Shown one piece after another: positions 10,126 to 18,817 of a stretch of 64,000 nucleotides of DNA. The stretch's first letter is position 1, and each line of letters starts with the position of its first letter. Position numbers and translations under genes: made by a program. Source of the DNA: Candidatus Accumulibacter sp. ACC003. GTDB taxonomy: Bacteria > Pseudomonadota > Gammaproteobacteria > Burkholderiales > Rhodocyclaceae. The DNA is taken from contig NZ_CAJQTX010000009.1 in the NCBI RefSeq assembly GCF_907163085.1, positions 248,001 to 312,000 on the forward strand, in the 5' to 3' direction. The notes under the pieces were generated by a model. That model saw only the letters and a program-made list of their open reading frames with translations. It searched no databases and had not been told where the DNA came from.

Positions 10126-11523
10126 ATGATCCGCACCCGCTTTGCCCCTTCCCCAACCGGCTTCCTGCATATCGGCGGCGCGCGCACCGCGCTCTTCTCC
10201 TGGGCTTACGCCCGCCGTCACGGCGGCCGCTTCATCCTGCGCGTCGAGGACACCGACCTCGCGCGATCGACCCCCGAAGCCGTGCAAGCGATTCTCGACG
10301 GCATGAACTGGCTCGGCCTGACGCACGACGAAGGCCCGTTCTACCAGACGCAGCGGCTAGCGCGCTACCGCGAAGTCATCGAGGAAATGCTCGCCACCGG
10401 CAGCGCTTACCACTGCTACATGGCGCCCGAGGAACTCGATCGCCTGCGCGACGAGCAACGGGCGCAAGGCCTCAAGGCGCGCTACAACGGCGCCTGGCGG
10501 CCAGAGCCGGGGAAAACGCTGCCGACGCCACCGGCCGGCGTGTTGCCGGCGGTTCGTTTCCGCAACCCGCGCGACGGCGTCGTCGCCTGGGACGACCTGG
10601 TCAAGGGGCGAATCGAAATCGCCAACGGCGAACTCGACGACCTGGTGATTGCCCGCGCCGATGGCACGCCGACGTACAACTTCTGCGTCGTCGTCGACGA
10701 TTTCGACATGGGCATCACGCACGTCATCCGTGGCGACGACCACGTCAACAACACCCCGCGCCAGATCAACATCCTGCAGGCGCTCGGCGTGCAGGTGCCG
10801 CAGTACGCGCATCTGTCGATGATTCTCGGCGACGATGGGCAAAAACTGTCGAAGCGGCACGGCGCGGTCAGCGTCATGCAGTACGACGACGAGGGCTATC
10901 TGCCGGAAGCGGTGCTCAACTACCTGGCGCGCCTCGGCTGGTCGCACGGCGACGAAGAGATTTTCTCGATGCCGCAATTCTGCGAGTGGTTCGACCTCGA
11001 CCACATCACGCCGTCAGCGGCGCAGTTCAATACCGAAAAGCTCAACTGGCTCAACGCCCACTATCTCAAGCGCGCCGAACCGGCGCGGCTGGCGGCGCTG
11101 GTGCAAGCGCGCCTGGCGGCGCGCGGCGTAACGGTCAGCGCGACGCCAGCGCTTGCGGCAGTCGTCACACTGCATCAGGAACGCGTCACCAACCTCAATG
11201 AACTGGCCGACATCGCCGAGGCGTTCTACGTCGAGCCGCGCCCGCCAGCCGAATTACTGGTCAAGCATCTGACGCCGGATAGCCTGCCAGCACTCGCCGA
11301 TTTCATTGCCGGGATAAGCGACGTGGCGTGGAACGCCGCCGCCATTGGCGCCTTGATCAAGGAAAGTGTCGGCCGCCACGGCCTGAAAATGCCGAAACTG
11401 GCGATGCCCCTGCGGGTACTGCTGACCGGCCGGGAACAAACGCCATCGGTCGACGCACTGGTCGCGCTCTTCCCGCGCCAAGAGGTGCTCAAGCGACTCG
11501 CCGTTGGCGGCGCCAATCGCTAG
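10126..11523 (+). CDS. gltX: Glutamyl-tRNA synthetase
   Basis: A 465-aa class I aminoacyl-tRNA synthetase that charges tRNA-Glu (or tRNA-Gln in organisms using the amidotransferase route). The protein starts [20 protein letters not shown], with the HIGH-type signature as HIGG, and has the KMSKS-type loop as KLSKRHG about 240 residues in. Length is normal for the family. It is a housekeeping gene and stands alone: the disrupted cyclase ends 130 bp upstream and a minus-strand gene converges on it downstream. Confidence 0.97.
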   Translation: MIRTRFAPSPTGFLHIGGARTALFSWAYARRHGGRFILRVEDTDLARSTPEAVQAILDGMNWLGLTHDEGPFYQTQRLARYREVIEEMLATGSAYHCYMAPEELDRLRDEQRAQGLKARYNGAWRPEPGKTLPTPPAGVLPAVRFRNPRDGVVAWDDLVKGRIEIANGELDDLVIARADGTPTYNFCVVVDDFDMGITHVIRGDDHVNNTPRQINILQALGVQVPQYAHLSMILGDDGQKLSKRHGAVSVMQYDDEGYLPEAVLNYLARLGWSHGDEEIFSMPQFCEWFDLDHITPSAAQFNTEKLNWLNAHYLKRAEPARLAALVQARLAARGVTVSATPALAAVVTLHQERVTNLNELADIAEAFYVEPRPPAELLVKHLTPDSLPALADFIAGISDVAWNAAAIGALIKESVGRHGLKMPKLAMPLRVLLTGREQTPSVDALVALFPRQEVLKRLAVGGANR

Positions 11524-11591
11524 AGGCGCCGGCGCCACTTCAAGCCGCTGCAAGCCGGCTGCAGCCGCTGGCAGCACTTCAAAAGCGCTTC

Positions 11592-11618
11592 AACCGCTAC
11601 AACCGCTACAACCGCTAC
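11592..11618. repeat. Three tandem copies of a 9-bp repeat
   Basis: AACCGCTAC occurs three times in a row between gltX and the converging peroxiredoxin-like gene, overlapping that gene's stop codon (TAG, 11615-11617). It is probably slippage in a short Cys/Ala-type codon run; no function is apparent. Confidence 0.7.
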
Positions 11619-12163
11619 ACTTCGCCGGTGAATTCGCCGCGCGCCGGGTAGTCCTTGGCAATGGCAAAATCGATCGCCCCGAGCAAATCCGAGAACTGTG
11701 GGCGAGCGAAGGGCATCGTCTGCACGGCGCCGTAATACAGCGTTCCGTCGGGACGAACGATGAACACGCCGGGCTCGCTGAACAGCTCGGGTTCTTCGAT
11801 GCCGATCGACGTCAGGCCACGCGAGGTGCTGATGTAAAGCCCCCATTGGCGCGCGCTGCGCAGGCTCAAGCCATACGCAAACTGGACTCCCCTGGCAGCG
11901 ACCTTGTCGGCCATTTGCTGGCCGCGCTCGGCGCTGTCGCTGCTGATCGCGACGAGCTGAACGCCCCGCGACGCGAACTCGGGCGCCAGGCGCTCGAGTT
12001 CCAGCAGGTACTTGGCACAGATCGGGCAGTGCAGCCCGCGGTAGAAGACCAGCAGGTCGAAGTGCTCGGCAGGTGACGCACCGAGTACGAAGCGCCCGCC
12101 AGTGGTCAGCGGCACGTTCAGCGCCGGTACCGGATAGCGAGGCAGCAGGGCATTTAGGGGCAT
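11615..12163 (-). CDS. Peroxiredoxin-like (AhpC/TSA, thioredoxin-fold) protein
   Basis: A 182-aa thioredoxin-fold protein with the redox motif CPIC in LLVFYRGLHCPICAKYL, followed by LVAISSDS and a late GVFIVRPDG strand, as in AhpC/TSA-family proteins that reduce peroxides. The CxxC arrangement resembles the peroxiredoxin-like group more than classic 2-Cys AhpC. The frame is open further upstream, but the ATG at 12163 is preceded by AAGGAGAACCAG and is chosen. No signal peptide, so cytosolic. It faces gltX tail to tail. Confidence 0.8.
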   Translation of the reverse strand: MPLNALLPRYPVPALNVPLTTGGRFVLGASPAEHFDLLVFYRGLHCPICAKYLLELERLAPEFASRGVQLVAISSDSAERGQQMADKVAARGVQFAYGLSLRSARQWGLYISTSRGLTSIGIEEPELFSEPGVFIVRPDGTLYYGAVQTMPFARPQFSDLLGAIDFAIAKDYPARGEFTGEV

Positions 12164-12308
12164 CTGGTTCTCCTTGTAGAAAATCTTCGGGGGCGAGACC
12201 GGGAGCAAGATGCGCCCTCGCCCGCCACGACGGGTTTACTTTTCCTCGTCGCCGCCGATGAAGACGACGATATCGACAGTCATTGACAATTCCGGTTCCT
12301 GGAAAAAT

Positions 12309-12497
12309 TCAGCGCGAAGCCCGATTATTGATCACCTGCCCACAGCCGCGGCTTGCGAGGTATATACCAAGCGCTTCGGCGCCGCACCGCCAGCGCATCG
12401 CACGGTCTTCGGCAAGCTTCGCGAAAGCCGAAGACGCCGCGCCAAAGGCCTTGCGACAGCCGGCGCAATGACACGCGCCCGGGCTGCAGCACGGCAC
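12309..12497 (-). pseudogene. Probable remnant of a GFA/CENP-V-family (Mss4-like) gene
   Basis: The translation contains CHCAGCRKAFGAASSAFAK followed by a WRCGAEAL segment, which resembles the central zinc-binding part of GFA-family proteins (CHCxxCRK, then FRWxxGE). The N-terminal CxCG part and the C-terminal half are missing and no ribosome site is seen. The same frame continues without a start codon up to the PEP-CTERM terminator. Best read as a decayed fragment; chance resemblance is possible. Confidence 0.35.
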
Positions 12498-12540
12498 CGT
12501 CGATCCGCCTGGCGAATCGGCCGTACCGGCTGCACCAAAG

Positions 12541-12564
12541 AAAAACGGGAGCCGTAGCTCCCGT
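12541..12564 (-). terminator. Rho-independent terminator of the PEP-CTERM gene
   Basis: A perfect 8-4-8 hairpin (ACGGGAGC CGTA GCTCCCGT, 12545-12564) is followed on the minus strand by a T run (12545 down to 12541). It lies 26 bp past the stop of the PEP-CTERM gene and reads in the same direction. Confidence 0.85.
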
Positions 12565-12589
12565 CAATCGGTACGCCCGAGCGTACTGC

Positions 12590-13297
12590 TCAGGATTTAG
12601 AAACTTTCCGTCTCCGGCTCGCCGCCAGGCCGACCAGGCCCAGGCCGAGCAGCGCCAGCGAAGCCGGCTCCGGGACGCCAGGGCCAGGATCCTTGCTGCC
12701 AAGAGTGACATCGTCAAAAACGATCTGGTTGGCTACTCCACCCCAGGCAACGGACTTCGCCGTTCCGGTAAAGGCCACACCGGCGGGAGCGAAGGGGCAG
12801 AACTGAGCGCCATAAGCCGCATCGCAACCGGCCGCATTGGGAACCAGATCAACCTGCCCCAGCAGAGCGCCGGTGCCGTTCAGCCCGTCATAGACCTTGA
12901 CCGATCCGGCAAAAGAAAGTGACACGTAGTTGAACGAAAAACCGGTGTCGAAGCCGGCCGCGACGTTCATGTAGGTCTCGGCGCCGCTGAGGAAAAACAG
13001 ACCGCCCTTCTCGCTACCGGGCGCCAGGCCGCCCCTGGAGGTATTCGAGCAGCCAACGCCAGGCGTGTTGAGGCAGATCGCTTGGGCATTCCCACCAAAA
13101 CTGACGCCGTAGTTGGCGCCCGACGTTCCGTCGCTGCTGTGGCCTCCGTTGTAGAACTCCTGAATGAAGGCAAAACCCGACGGATACGTCGAATTCACGT
13201 TTTCAAAATTCAGCGAAACAATGCCAGCGCTCGCCGATCCAGCGAATCCCAGGGCAACAGCCGCCGCCACCGCAGCAGCAATTTTATTCATACGCAT
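12590..13297 (-). CDS. PEP-CTERM-sorted exoprotein
   Basis: A 235-aa exported protein. It begins with a signal peptide (MRMNKIAAAVAAAVALGFAGSASA) and ends in a PEP-CTERM sorting signal: VPEPASLALL, a hydrophobic helix and the basic tail SRRRK. In bacteria with the exosortase (EpsH/XrtA) system this tail directs processing and surface or exopolysaccharide-associated release. The middle has four Cys and a Gly/Ser/Asn-rich beta pattern without a named domain. The ATG at 13297 follows AAGGAGAGAAATC and is chosen over an upstream in-frame start at 13411. A clear terminator follows. Ligand or structural role unknown. Confidence 0.85.
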   Translation of the reverse strand: MRMNKIAAAVAAAVALGFAGSASAGIVSLNFENVNSTYPSGFAFIQEFYNGGHSSDGTSGANYGVSFGGNAQAICLNTPGVGCSNTSRGGLAPGSEKGGLFFLSGAETYMNVAAGFDTGFSFNYVSLSFAGSVKVYDGLNGTGALLGQVDLVPNAAGCDAAYGAQFCPFAPAGVAFTGTAKSVAWGGVANQIVFDDVTLGSKDPGPGVPEPASLALLGLGLVGLAASRRRKVSKS

Positions 13298-13864
13298 GAT
13301 TTCTCTCCTTGATTGAGCATCCATTGAAACCGTCCGCCCCACCGCGAGGACTGGGTAACGTGATCCTGGGGACGGTTCGCCTTGTAGACTCGCTCGTCGC
13401 CGTAGCAACAAATAAGCACGAAGCGTGCCAAGCAGCGCAGAAATCTATCAAACAGCAATTAAAGTAGTCAGTTAATAAAAACATACAAGCCATTAAGGCG
13501 ATCAGGGGCTAAGAAGAGTGTAAAATTTATCGACGCCATCAGCGTCACTTATGGCTCTCGACTCGCTGCGAACAAGCAAGCTTGCCGAATGATCGCCCTG
13601 GCCAGTGGCGACGGCATAGCGTGTGCCAATCGCCGGTTTTCCTCATCGCACCTGCGATCTGGCGCGGCCGCCAGCTCCGACCCGCTCGGATGGCAACCTT
13701 TCTGGATCACGCAAGGAACGACTGATCGTGCCGCGGCCGAACCGCCCGGCGAAGCCCTCGACGATGGCAACGCCGGCGTGCTGTTGCAAGGCCATCGGTC
13801 TGCGAGCAGAGCGGACGTCACTGGCGCGCCGACGACGACGCCAAAGGCGAATCGAGGCCGGCGC
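13298..13864. other. Intergenic region without a recognised gene
   Basis: A 567-bp gap between the PEP-CTERM gene and zntB. The part at about 13430-13535 is clearly more AT-rich than its surroundings and should hold the promoter of the PEP-CTERM gene. The small ORFs in the rest show no protein-like composition and no ribosome site that I trust. Confidence 0.4.
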
Positions 13865-14839
13865 TCAAATCCACTGCTTCTTTTTGAATAGCACGTACTG
13901 AAGCAACGCAAAAACAACCAGGATGACGCACACCAGGGCAAAGGCGAAGGGATTCTCGGTGCCGGGAATACCGCCGACGTTGATTCCCAGCAGGCCGGTA
14001 ATCAGGCCGAGAGGAAGGAATATCGCGGCGATAATCGATAGCACGTACATGGTCTTGTTCATTTGCTCCGACATCTGGCTGTTGACCTCTTCCTGGGTAA
14101 TCGTCGCGCGATCGCGCGCCGAGTCGAGGTCATCGACAAAGCGCGCCGTACGCTCGGCAATCTCGCGGATGTGCACGCGGTCGTTGTCATCGAGCCACGA
14201 CAGGCGTTCGGTCTGCAGGCGTGCCAGCGCATCGCGTTGCGGTGCAATGTAGCGCCGCATACTGATCGTCTGGCGACGCAGGTCGGCGAGCCTTGAACGC
14301 ATTTCATGGCCCTCTGCGGTCAGCACCAGATCCTCGAGTTCGTCGACGCCATCGTCGATGTCACAAATCAGGTCGCCCATGCGGTCGGCAAGCTTGCTGG
14401 CGGCCATCACCAGAAAATCACCGCTGGACAGCGGGCCCTTGCCGGCGATGATGCTCTTGCTGATTTCTTCGGTCGCCATCACCCGCCGATGGCGCATGCT
14501 GATGATGCGATGTTCGTCGCACCACATGCGCAGGGCGACCATGTCCTCGGGGTCGGCACCAGGGTTGAAGTTAACGCCGCGCAGGATCAGGAGCAGGGTA
14601 TCGGCGGACGAAACGACTCGCGGCCTCGTTTCCGCGTCCATCAACGCGGCGCACGAGACATCGTCGATGCCGCTCTTCTCGAGGAGCCACTTCTTGGCGC
14701 CTTCGTCGGCGTAGTCGAGATGGACCCACAGGATCCCTTGCGCCGGTTGCCAGTTATTGATCTGCTTCCAGTTCAGCGCTTGCCCCGAACCATCTTGCAG
14801 AATGTAAGCCGCAACCAGACCGTCCGTTTTGCTCGTCAT
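13865..14839 (-). CDS. zntB: Zinc transporter ZntB (CorA-family)
   Basis: A 324-aa CorA-family channel with a large N-terminal cytoplasmic domain, a long helix region, and two transmembrane helices at the C-terminus. The loop between the helices reads GINVGGIPG rather than the GMNF of magnesium CorA proteins; GxNxGGIPG is the usual ZntB form, hence zinc rather than magnesium transport. The family forms pentamers in the inner membrane. It stands alone on the minus strand. Confidence 0.85.
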   Translation of the reverse strand: MTSKTDGLVAAYILQDGSGQALNWKQINNWQPAQGILWVHLDYADEGAKKWLLEKSGIDDVSCAALMDAETRPRVVSSADTLLLILRGVNFNPGADPEDMVALRMWCDEHRIISMRHRRVMATEEISKSIIAGKGPLSSGDFLVMAASKLADRMGDLICDIDDGVDELEDLVLTAEGHEMRSRLADLRRQTISMRRYIAPQRDALARLQTERLSWLDDNDRVHIREIAERTARFVDDLDSARDRATITQEEVNSQMSEQMNKTMYVLSIIAAIFLPLGLITGLLGINVGGIPGTENPFAFALVCVILVVFALLQYVLFKKKQWI

Positions 14840-14996
14840 TTCAATCCAATCGTCGTGTTGGTCGATAGCCGTGACGGGCGCGACGGCTGGCCGCCGTTCG
14901 TGTGCCCCTCGTCGACCACCGCAGGTAGAGCGCGCGTGGCGCGCTCATTGACACCGTCCATCGCCGCTAACGGTGCCCAGCAGTCGTCGCCCGCAT

Positions 14997-15200
14997 TTAG
15001 CGACCCGGGACGCCGCGCTTCGCGCAACGCGCGTCCAGGTAGGGCCCACTGACTTTCGCCCAGCCGTCAGCCGGCAGCGTTTGCGCGCACAAGGCCTGGC
15101 CATCGAGCTTGCTGCGCCACATGAACCACGGCGCCGGCGCGGCAAGAGCCGTAACACCGAACAGCGCCCCCGCCAGGGCAATGGCCAAGCTCGCTTTCAT
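14997..15200 (-). CDS. Small secreted protein of unknown function
   Basis: 67 aa: a signal peptide (MKASLAIALAGALFGVTALAA) followed by a mature part of about 45 residues with two Cys, Trp-rich near its start (PWFMWRSKLDG). GGAAGGA lies seven bases before the ATG at 15200, which decides the start. A divergent gene begins 85 bp away. I do not recognise the family; the two Cys could form a disulphide in the periplasm. Confidence 0.6.
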   Translation of the reverse strand: MKASLAIALAGALFGVTALAAPAPWFMWRSKLDGQALCAQTLPADGWAKVSGPYLDARCAKRGVPGR

Positions 15201-15285
15201 CACTTATCCTTCCAATCTCGTCGAAGCGCGCGTGCGGCGCTCGCGCCCGCACCCTTCGCATGGAGCGCAAGCGGATGATAGCGAT

Positions 15286-15558
15286 ATGACCGGCAATGAC
15301 AAAGACCTTCCACGCGAGGCCATAGCGGCACTCGAACGTGGTAGCAAGATCGAAGCGATCAAGTGCGTCCGCGTCGCCAGGGGCGTCGGTCTCAAGGACG
15401 CCAAGGAGGTCATTGAGGACTACCTCGATCGCAGCCCGCGGGTAAGCGGCCGGATGGCGGCGGCCAACGCCGAACGTGCCAGGAGCAGTCTCGGCTGGTT
15501 CGCCTTGGTTGCCGCACTGGCGGCGCTGGCGTATTACTTTCTCGGCGGCCAGGCTTGA
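15286..15558 (+). CDS. Small membrane-anchored protein with an L7/L12 C-terminal-like domain
   Basis: 90 aa. Residues about 10-48 (EAIKCVRVARGVGLKDAKEVIEDYL) match the pattern of the ribosomal protein L7/L12 C-terminal domain, where GxGLKEAK.xV is typical. A single transmembrane helix (about 66-86, SLGWFALVAALAALAYYFLGG) follows. The ORF can be extended upstream, but the family-like part begins at the ATG at 15286. Such small proteins are found outside the ribosome with unknown roles; this one would face the cytoplasm from the inner membrane. Confidence 0.65.
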   Translation: MTGNDKDLPREAIAALERGSKIEAIKCVRVARGVGLKDAKEVIEDYLDRSPRVSGRMAAANAERARSSLGWFALVAALAALAYYFLGGQA

Positions 15559-15622
15559 GCGCGCGCGGCGTGCGCTGTCTGCGCAGCGGCGTGGCGACGG
15601 CTAATGCCGCTCTCGCCAGCTC

Positions 15623-16663
15623 TCAATGCTCGTGCCGGTGGTGAATGTCCGGAAAGTGCCGATGGCTGTGCGACATCGGCAAATGCCGATGCGCATGACT
15701 GTGCGGCTCCTTCGCCTCCCAGCCCGGCTGATGTTCGTGCTGGTGGTGTTCGTCGTGGCGGTGGCGGTGGGTATGCGCCAACTCGTGATGCGTGTGCGGG
15801 TGACCGTGCTGCTCGGTCAGGTGCAAATAAACGCCGAGACCCATCAATGCCGCGGCGGCCCAGAACGTCGGCGAGCTTGACTCGCCGAGCAGCAACAAGG
15901 CGACGGCGGCGCCGATGAACGGCGCCGTCGAAAAATAGGCACCGGTGCGCGCCGCACCCAGTCCGCGCAGCGCCAGCACGAACAGCACCAGGCTGACGCC
16001 GTAGCCAAACAGGCCCAGGCTCATCGCCGAAATTACCGTCCACGCCTCGGGCAGGGTCATGCCCAGGACGAGCGCCAGAAGCGTATTGACGCCACCGGCG
16101 ACCAGACCCTTGCTACCGGCTATGAACAGCGCGTCGGACGCCGAAACATGACGCGTCAGGTTGTTGTCGATCGCCCAGCACAGGCACGCCGCGCTGATCG
16201 CCAGCGGACCGAGCCAACTCGCGTGTCCGGCGTCGCCAGCCGACGACGACAGCAGCACCCCGCCAGCGACGATGGCCAGCATGCCGAGTACGATCCGCCG
16301 ATCGGCGTTCTCCTTGAAGACCACCCAGGCCAGCACGGCGGTGAGCACCGCTTCGAGGTTGAGCAGCAGCGACGCCGTCGCCGCGCTGGCATGGAGCAAG
16401 CCGTAGAGCAACGCGACCGGCCCCAGGACGCCACCGAAAAGCATCGCGCCGAGCAAGTACGGCCACTCCGCCGGCGCCAGACCCGAGGGCTGCCAACGAC
16501 GATCGCGGAGCAAGCGGGCGACGCTCAAGCCAACGCCGCTGCCGAGATAGAGCAGACCGGCGAGGAGGATCGGCGGCACGTCGCCGACCAGCAATTTCGC
16601 GACCGGCGTACTGGCGCCAAAAAGGGCCGCCGCCAGCAGGGCATAGCACACATTGAGATTCAT
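15623..16663 (-). CDS. DMT/EamA-family transporter with a His-rich cytoplasmic tail
   Basis: 346 aa. Residues 1 to about 280 give ten hydrophobic helices in two EamA-type halves (ALLAAALFGASTPVAKLL; LLLNLEAVLTAVLAW), the architecture of drug/metabolite exporters. The last ~65 residues are highly charged with more than 20 His (for example HGHPHTHHELAHTHRHRH). Such tails bind Zn, Ni, Co or Cu in other transporters, so metal binding is likely, but the transported substrate is not shown. Lone minus-strand gene next to metal-related genes. Confidence 0.8.
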   Translation of the reverse strand: MNLNVCYALLAAALFGASTPVAKLLVGDVPPILLAGLLYLGSGVGLSVARLLRDRRWQPSGLAPAEWPYLLGAMLFGGVLGPVALLYGLLHASAATASLLLNLEAVLTAVLAWVVFKENADRRIVLGMLAIVAGGVLLSSSAGDAGHASWLGPLAISAACLCWAIDNNLTRHVSASDALFIAGSKGLVAGGVNTLLALVLGMTLPEAWTVISAMSLGLFGYGVSLVLFVLALRGLGAARTGAYFSTAPFIGAAVALLLLGESSSPTFWAAAALMGLGVYLHLTEQHGHPHTHHELAHTHRHRHDEHHQHEHQPGWEAKEPHSHAHRHLPMSHSHRHFPDIHHRHEH

Positions 16664-16756
16664 CGGAGCACTCTATCAGTTCGACCAGCCGTGGGGTACT
16701 GCCCCGCCAGGCGCTCCACGCATCCGGGCACTCCACGCACTCCCCACAATCGCCGC

Positions 16757-17917
16757 TCAATGCGTCATGCAGCCCGGGTCCATGTGCCTTGCTCCCTGGC
16801 AACGCAGGGCGCGCTCGCCCCACAGGCTCTTCATGTAGGCGACCAGGTCCGCGGCGTCGCGGGCGTTCAACAGCCCCTCGAAAGCGACCATCCGGCTGTG
16901 CGGTGCGGGACTGCCCTTGAGGATGGTGTCCTGCAACTGCTGATCGCTGTGATGCCAGGCGTGTGCCGTATCGTCGAGCGCCGGCGCCAGGCCCTGCAGG
17001 CTCTTGCCGAATTGCGGTGCTTCGCCGATTCCGAGAACGCCGTGGCAAGCCTGGCAATTGGCGGCGAACAGCTGTTCACCGCGTTTTTCCGCCGCGCTTG
17101 CGGGTCCACGGGCGCCGCCGATCGCCTGCCAGTTGCGGCCATCGTCGTCGCTGACGAAAAGCCTGCCGATATGCGTGGCGGCAAACAGCCGCTGGCCATT
17201 GCGCGCCATCACCAGGATCGCCTGCCCGCCGAAGCTGTTGGCCAGCGGCGTCCATGCCAATTCGGGCGCGTGTGTTTTAAGAAATCCCTGGCCGAACTGG
17301 AAGCTGTAGAGCGTTCCGTCAGGCTCGGCGCTGACCATGGTGACCGGAATGCGCCGCATCGACGCCGGCCGCCACGACGCGCCGCCGTCAGTCGAAAAAA
17401 GCAAGCCCTCCTCGGTGCCCGCATAGAGGCCGCCTGGCGATGCCGAGATATTCATCAGCTTGTCGGGCGCGTCGCCGCTGCGCGTCCATATGCGACCGCT
17501 GTCGATGCTGCGGTAGACCCCGTCGGCGACACCGTACAAGCGCTTGCTGTCGTCCGGACTGACGGCCAGCAAGGCGAAGCTTTCGGGCCCACCCTGACTC
17601 TGCCGTTGCCACTGGCGACCGCCGTCGTCCGATCGCAGCAAGCCACCCGAGCGGCCGCTGCCGTACAGTACGCTGGCGTCGGACGGGTCGGCGACCAGGG
17701 CGACGAAACCGCCATCGCGTTTGACGAGCAAACTCAAGCGACCGTCGGGCTGCGCGAGGTACAAGCCCTCCTGGTTGGCGACCAGAACGCCGTCGCTGCC
17801 GCTGGCCGGCGCGAGCGCGTAGACCCGGCCCAACTCGGGCGCCGCGAAGCCGGCGAGCGGGACGACCAACAGCAAGCCCGCAAGAAAGCGGGCGGCGGCC
17901 AAGGCGAGTGCTTTCAT
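16757..17917 (-). CDS. Secreted BNR/sortilin-type propeller fused to a cytochrome c domain
   Basis: 386 aa with an N-terminal signal peptide (to about residue 25). Residues about 30-270 hold BNR/Asp-box repeats (SDDGGRQWQ, SIDSGRIW, STDGGASW, SDDDGRNW), indicating a beta-propeller. Residues about 275-370 are a class I cytochrome c domain: CQACH near residue 287 and a later Met-containing segment (SRMVAF). It lies divergently from the copper response-regulator gene with the operator candidate between them, so co-regulation by copper is plausible. Periplasmic; reaction unknown. Confidence 0.75.
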   Translation of the reverse strand: MKALALAAARFLAGLLLVVPLAGFAAPELGRVYALAPASGSDGVLVANQEGLYLAQPDGRLSLLVKRDGGFVALVADPSDASVLYGSGRSGGLLRSDDGGRQWQRQSQGGPESFALLAVSPDDSKRLYGVADGVYRSIDSGRIWTRSGDAPDKLMNISASPGGLYAGTEEGLLFSTDGGASWRPASMRRIPVTMVSAEPDGTLYSFQFGQGFLKTHAPELAWTPLANSFGGQAILVMARNGQRLFAATHIGRLFVSDDDGRNWQAIGGARGPASAAEKRGEQLFAANCQACHGVLGIGEAPQFGKSLQGLAPALDDTAHAWHHSDQQLQDTILKGSPAPHSRMVAFEGLLNARDAADLVAYMKSLWGERALRCQGARHMDPGCMTH

Positions 17918-18057
17918 CGAGCGTCCAATCCTTCTATCGTTGGCAGGGACAACAGCCAGCCGAGGCCCGGCGCGCGCAAATTCATTTGCCCCAGCCCGGC
18001 AAGCGGCTACGAGCGACGATGATGCGCACCTCAGCCCGTCAGAAAGCTGACATCGCG

Positions 18058-18073
18058 ATTACATTGCTGTAAT
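18058..18073. promoter_or_regulatory. Inverted-repeat operator resembling a CusR/HprR/CopR box
   Basis: ATTACA TTGC TGTAAT is a perfect 6-4-6 inverted repeat, 63 bp before the response-regulator start and in the divergent gap with the BNR-cytochrome gene. E. coli CusR and HprR bind a very similar CATTACA-N4-TGTAATG site. Autoregulation by the regulator encoded next door is the simplest reading. Confidence 0.6.
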
Positions 18074-18136
18074 GGCGCGCCGACTGGTGCCGCCAGCAGG
18101 CACAATCTCGCGCAAGAACTCAGTGGGGCAACGCCA

Positions 18137-18817
18137 ATGAAGATCCTGATTGTCGAAGACGAACCCAAGACGGGCGATTACCTGCGCAAGGGACTCCTTG
18201 AATCGGGCTTCGTCGTCGACCTCGCGCGTGACGGTCTGGACGGCCTGCACCTGGCGCTGAGCGGCGACTACGACCTGATCGTTCTCGACGTGATGCTGCC
18301 GTCGCTCGACGGCTGGGGGGTGCTGAAAACCGTTCGCCGTAGTGGCCACGAGATGCCGGTACTCTTTCTCACCGCCCGCGACGGCGTCGAAGACCGCGTG
18401 CGCGGGCTGGATCTCGGCGCCGACGACTACCTCGTCAAACCCTTCGCCTTTTCCGAATTGCTGGCGCGCGTCCGCACGCTGTTGCGGCGTGGCCGATCGC
18501 AGGAGGTCGAAACGCTGCGCGCCGCCGATCTCGAGCTCGATCTGTTGCGCCGCCGCGTCAGCCGCGCTGGCGTACGCATCGACCTCACGGCCAAGGAATT
18601 CGCTCTGCTCGAACTCCTGCTACGCCGCCAGGGGCAGGTCTTGCCGCGCTCGCTGATCGCCTCGCAGGTGTGGGACATGAACTTCGACAGCGACACCAAT
18701 GTGATCGACGTCGCCGTGCGTCGCCTGCGCGTCAAGGTCGATGAGCCCTTCGAACCGAAGCTGATCCGCACCGTCCGCGGCATGGGCTACGTACTCGAAA
18801 TTCCGGAGTCGCTGTGA
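18137..18817 (+). CDS. OmpR-family response regulator, heavy-metal (copper) type
   Basis: 226 aa. Receiver domain 1 to about 115 with the phospho-acceptor Asp in LIVLDVMLP (about residue 51) and the conserved Lys in YLVKPFAF. C-terminal winged-helix DNA-binding domain from about 130, ending [11 protein letters not shown]. Closest in pattern to CusR/CopR/IrlR regulators. The stop overlaps the GTG start of the kinase gene (GTGA), so the two are coupled, and a copper ATPase gene follows. Expected to bind the inverted repeat at 18058-18073. Confidence 0.9.
   Translation: MKILIVEDEPKTGDYLRKGLLESGFVVDLARDGLDGLHLALSGDYDLIVLDVMLPSLDGWGVLKTVRRSGHEMPVLFLTARDGVEDRVRGLDLGADDYLVKPFAFSELLARVRTLLRRGRSQEVETLRAADLELDLLRRRVSRAGVRIDLTAKEFALLELLLRRQGQVLPRSLIASQVWDMNFDSDTNVIDVAVRRLRVKVDEPFEPKLIRTVRGMGYVLEIPESL

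Noticed and set aside
16148-18022. 624-residue plus-strand open frame
   Set aside because: Spans two unrelated minus-strand genes and their gap; no start context and no protein-like pattern.
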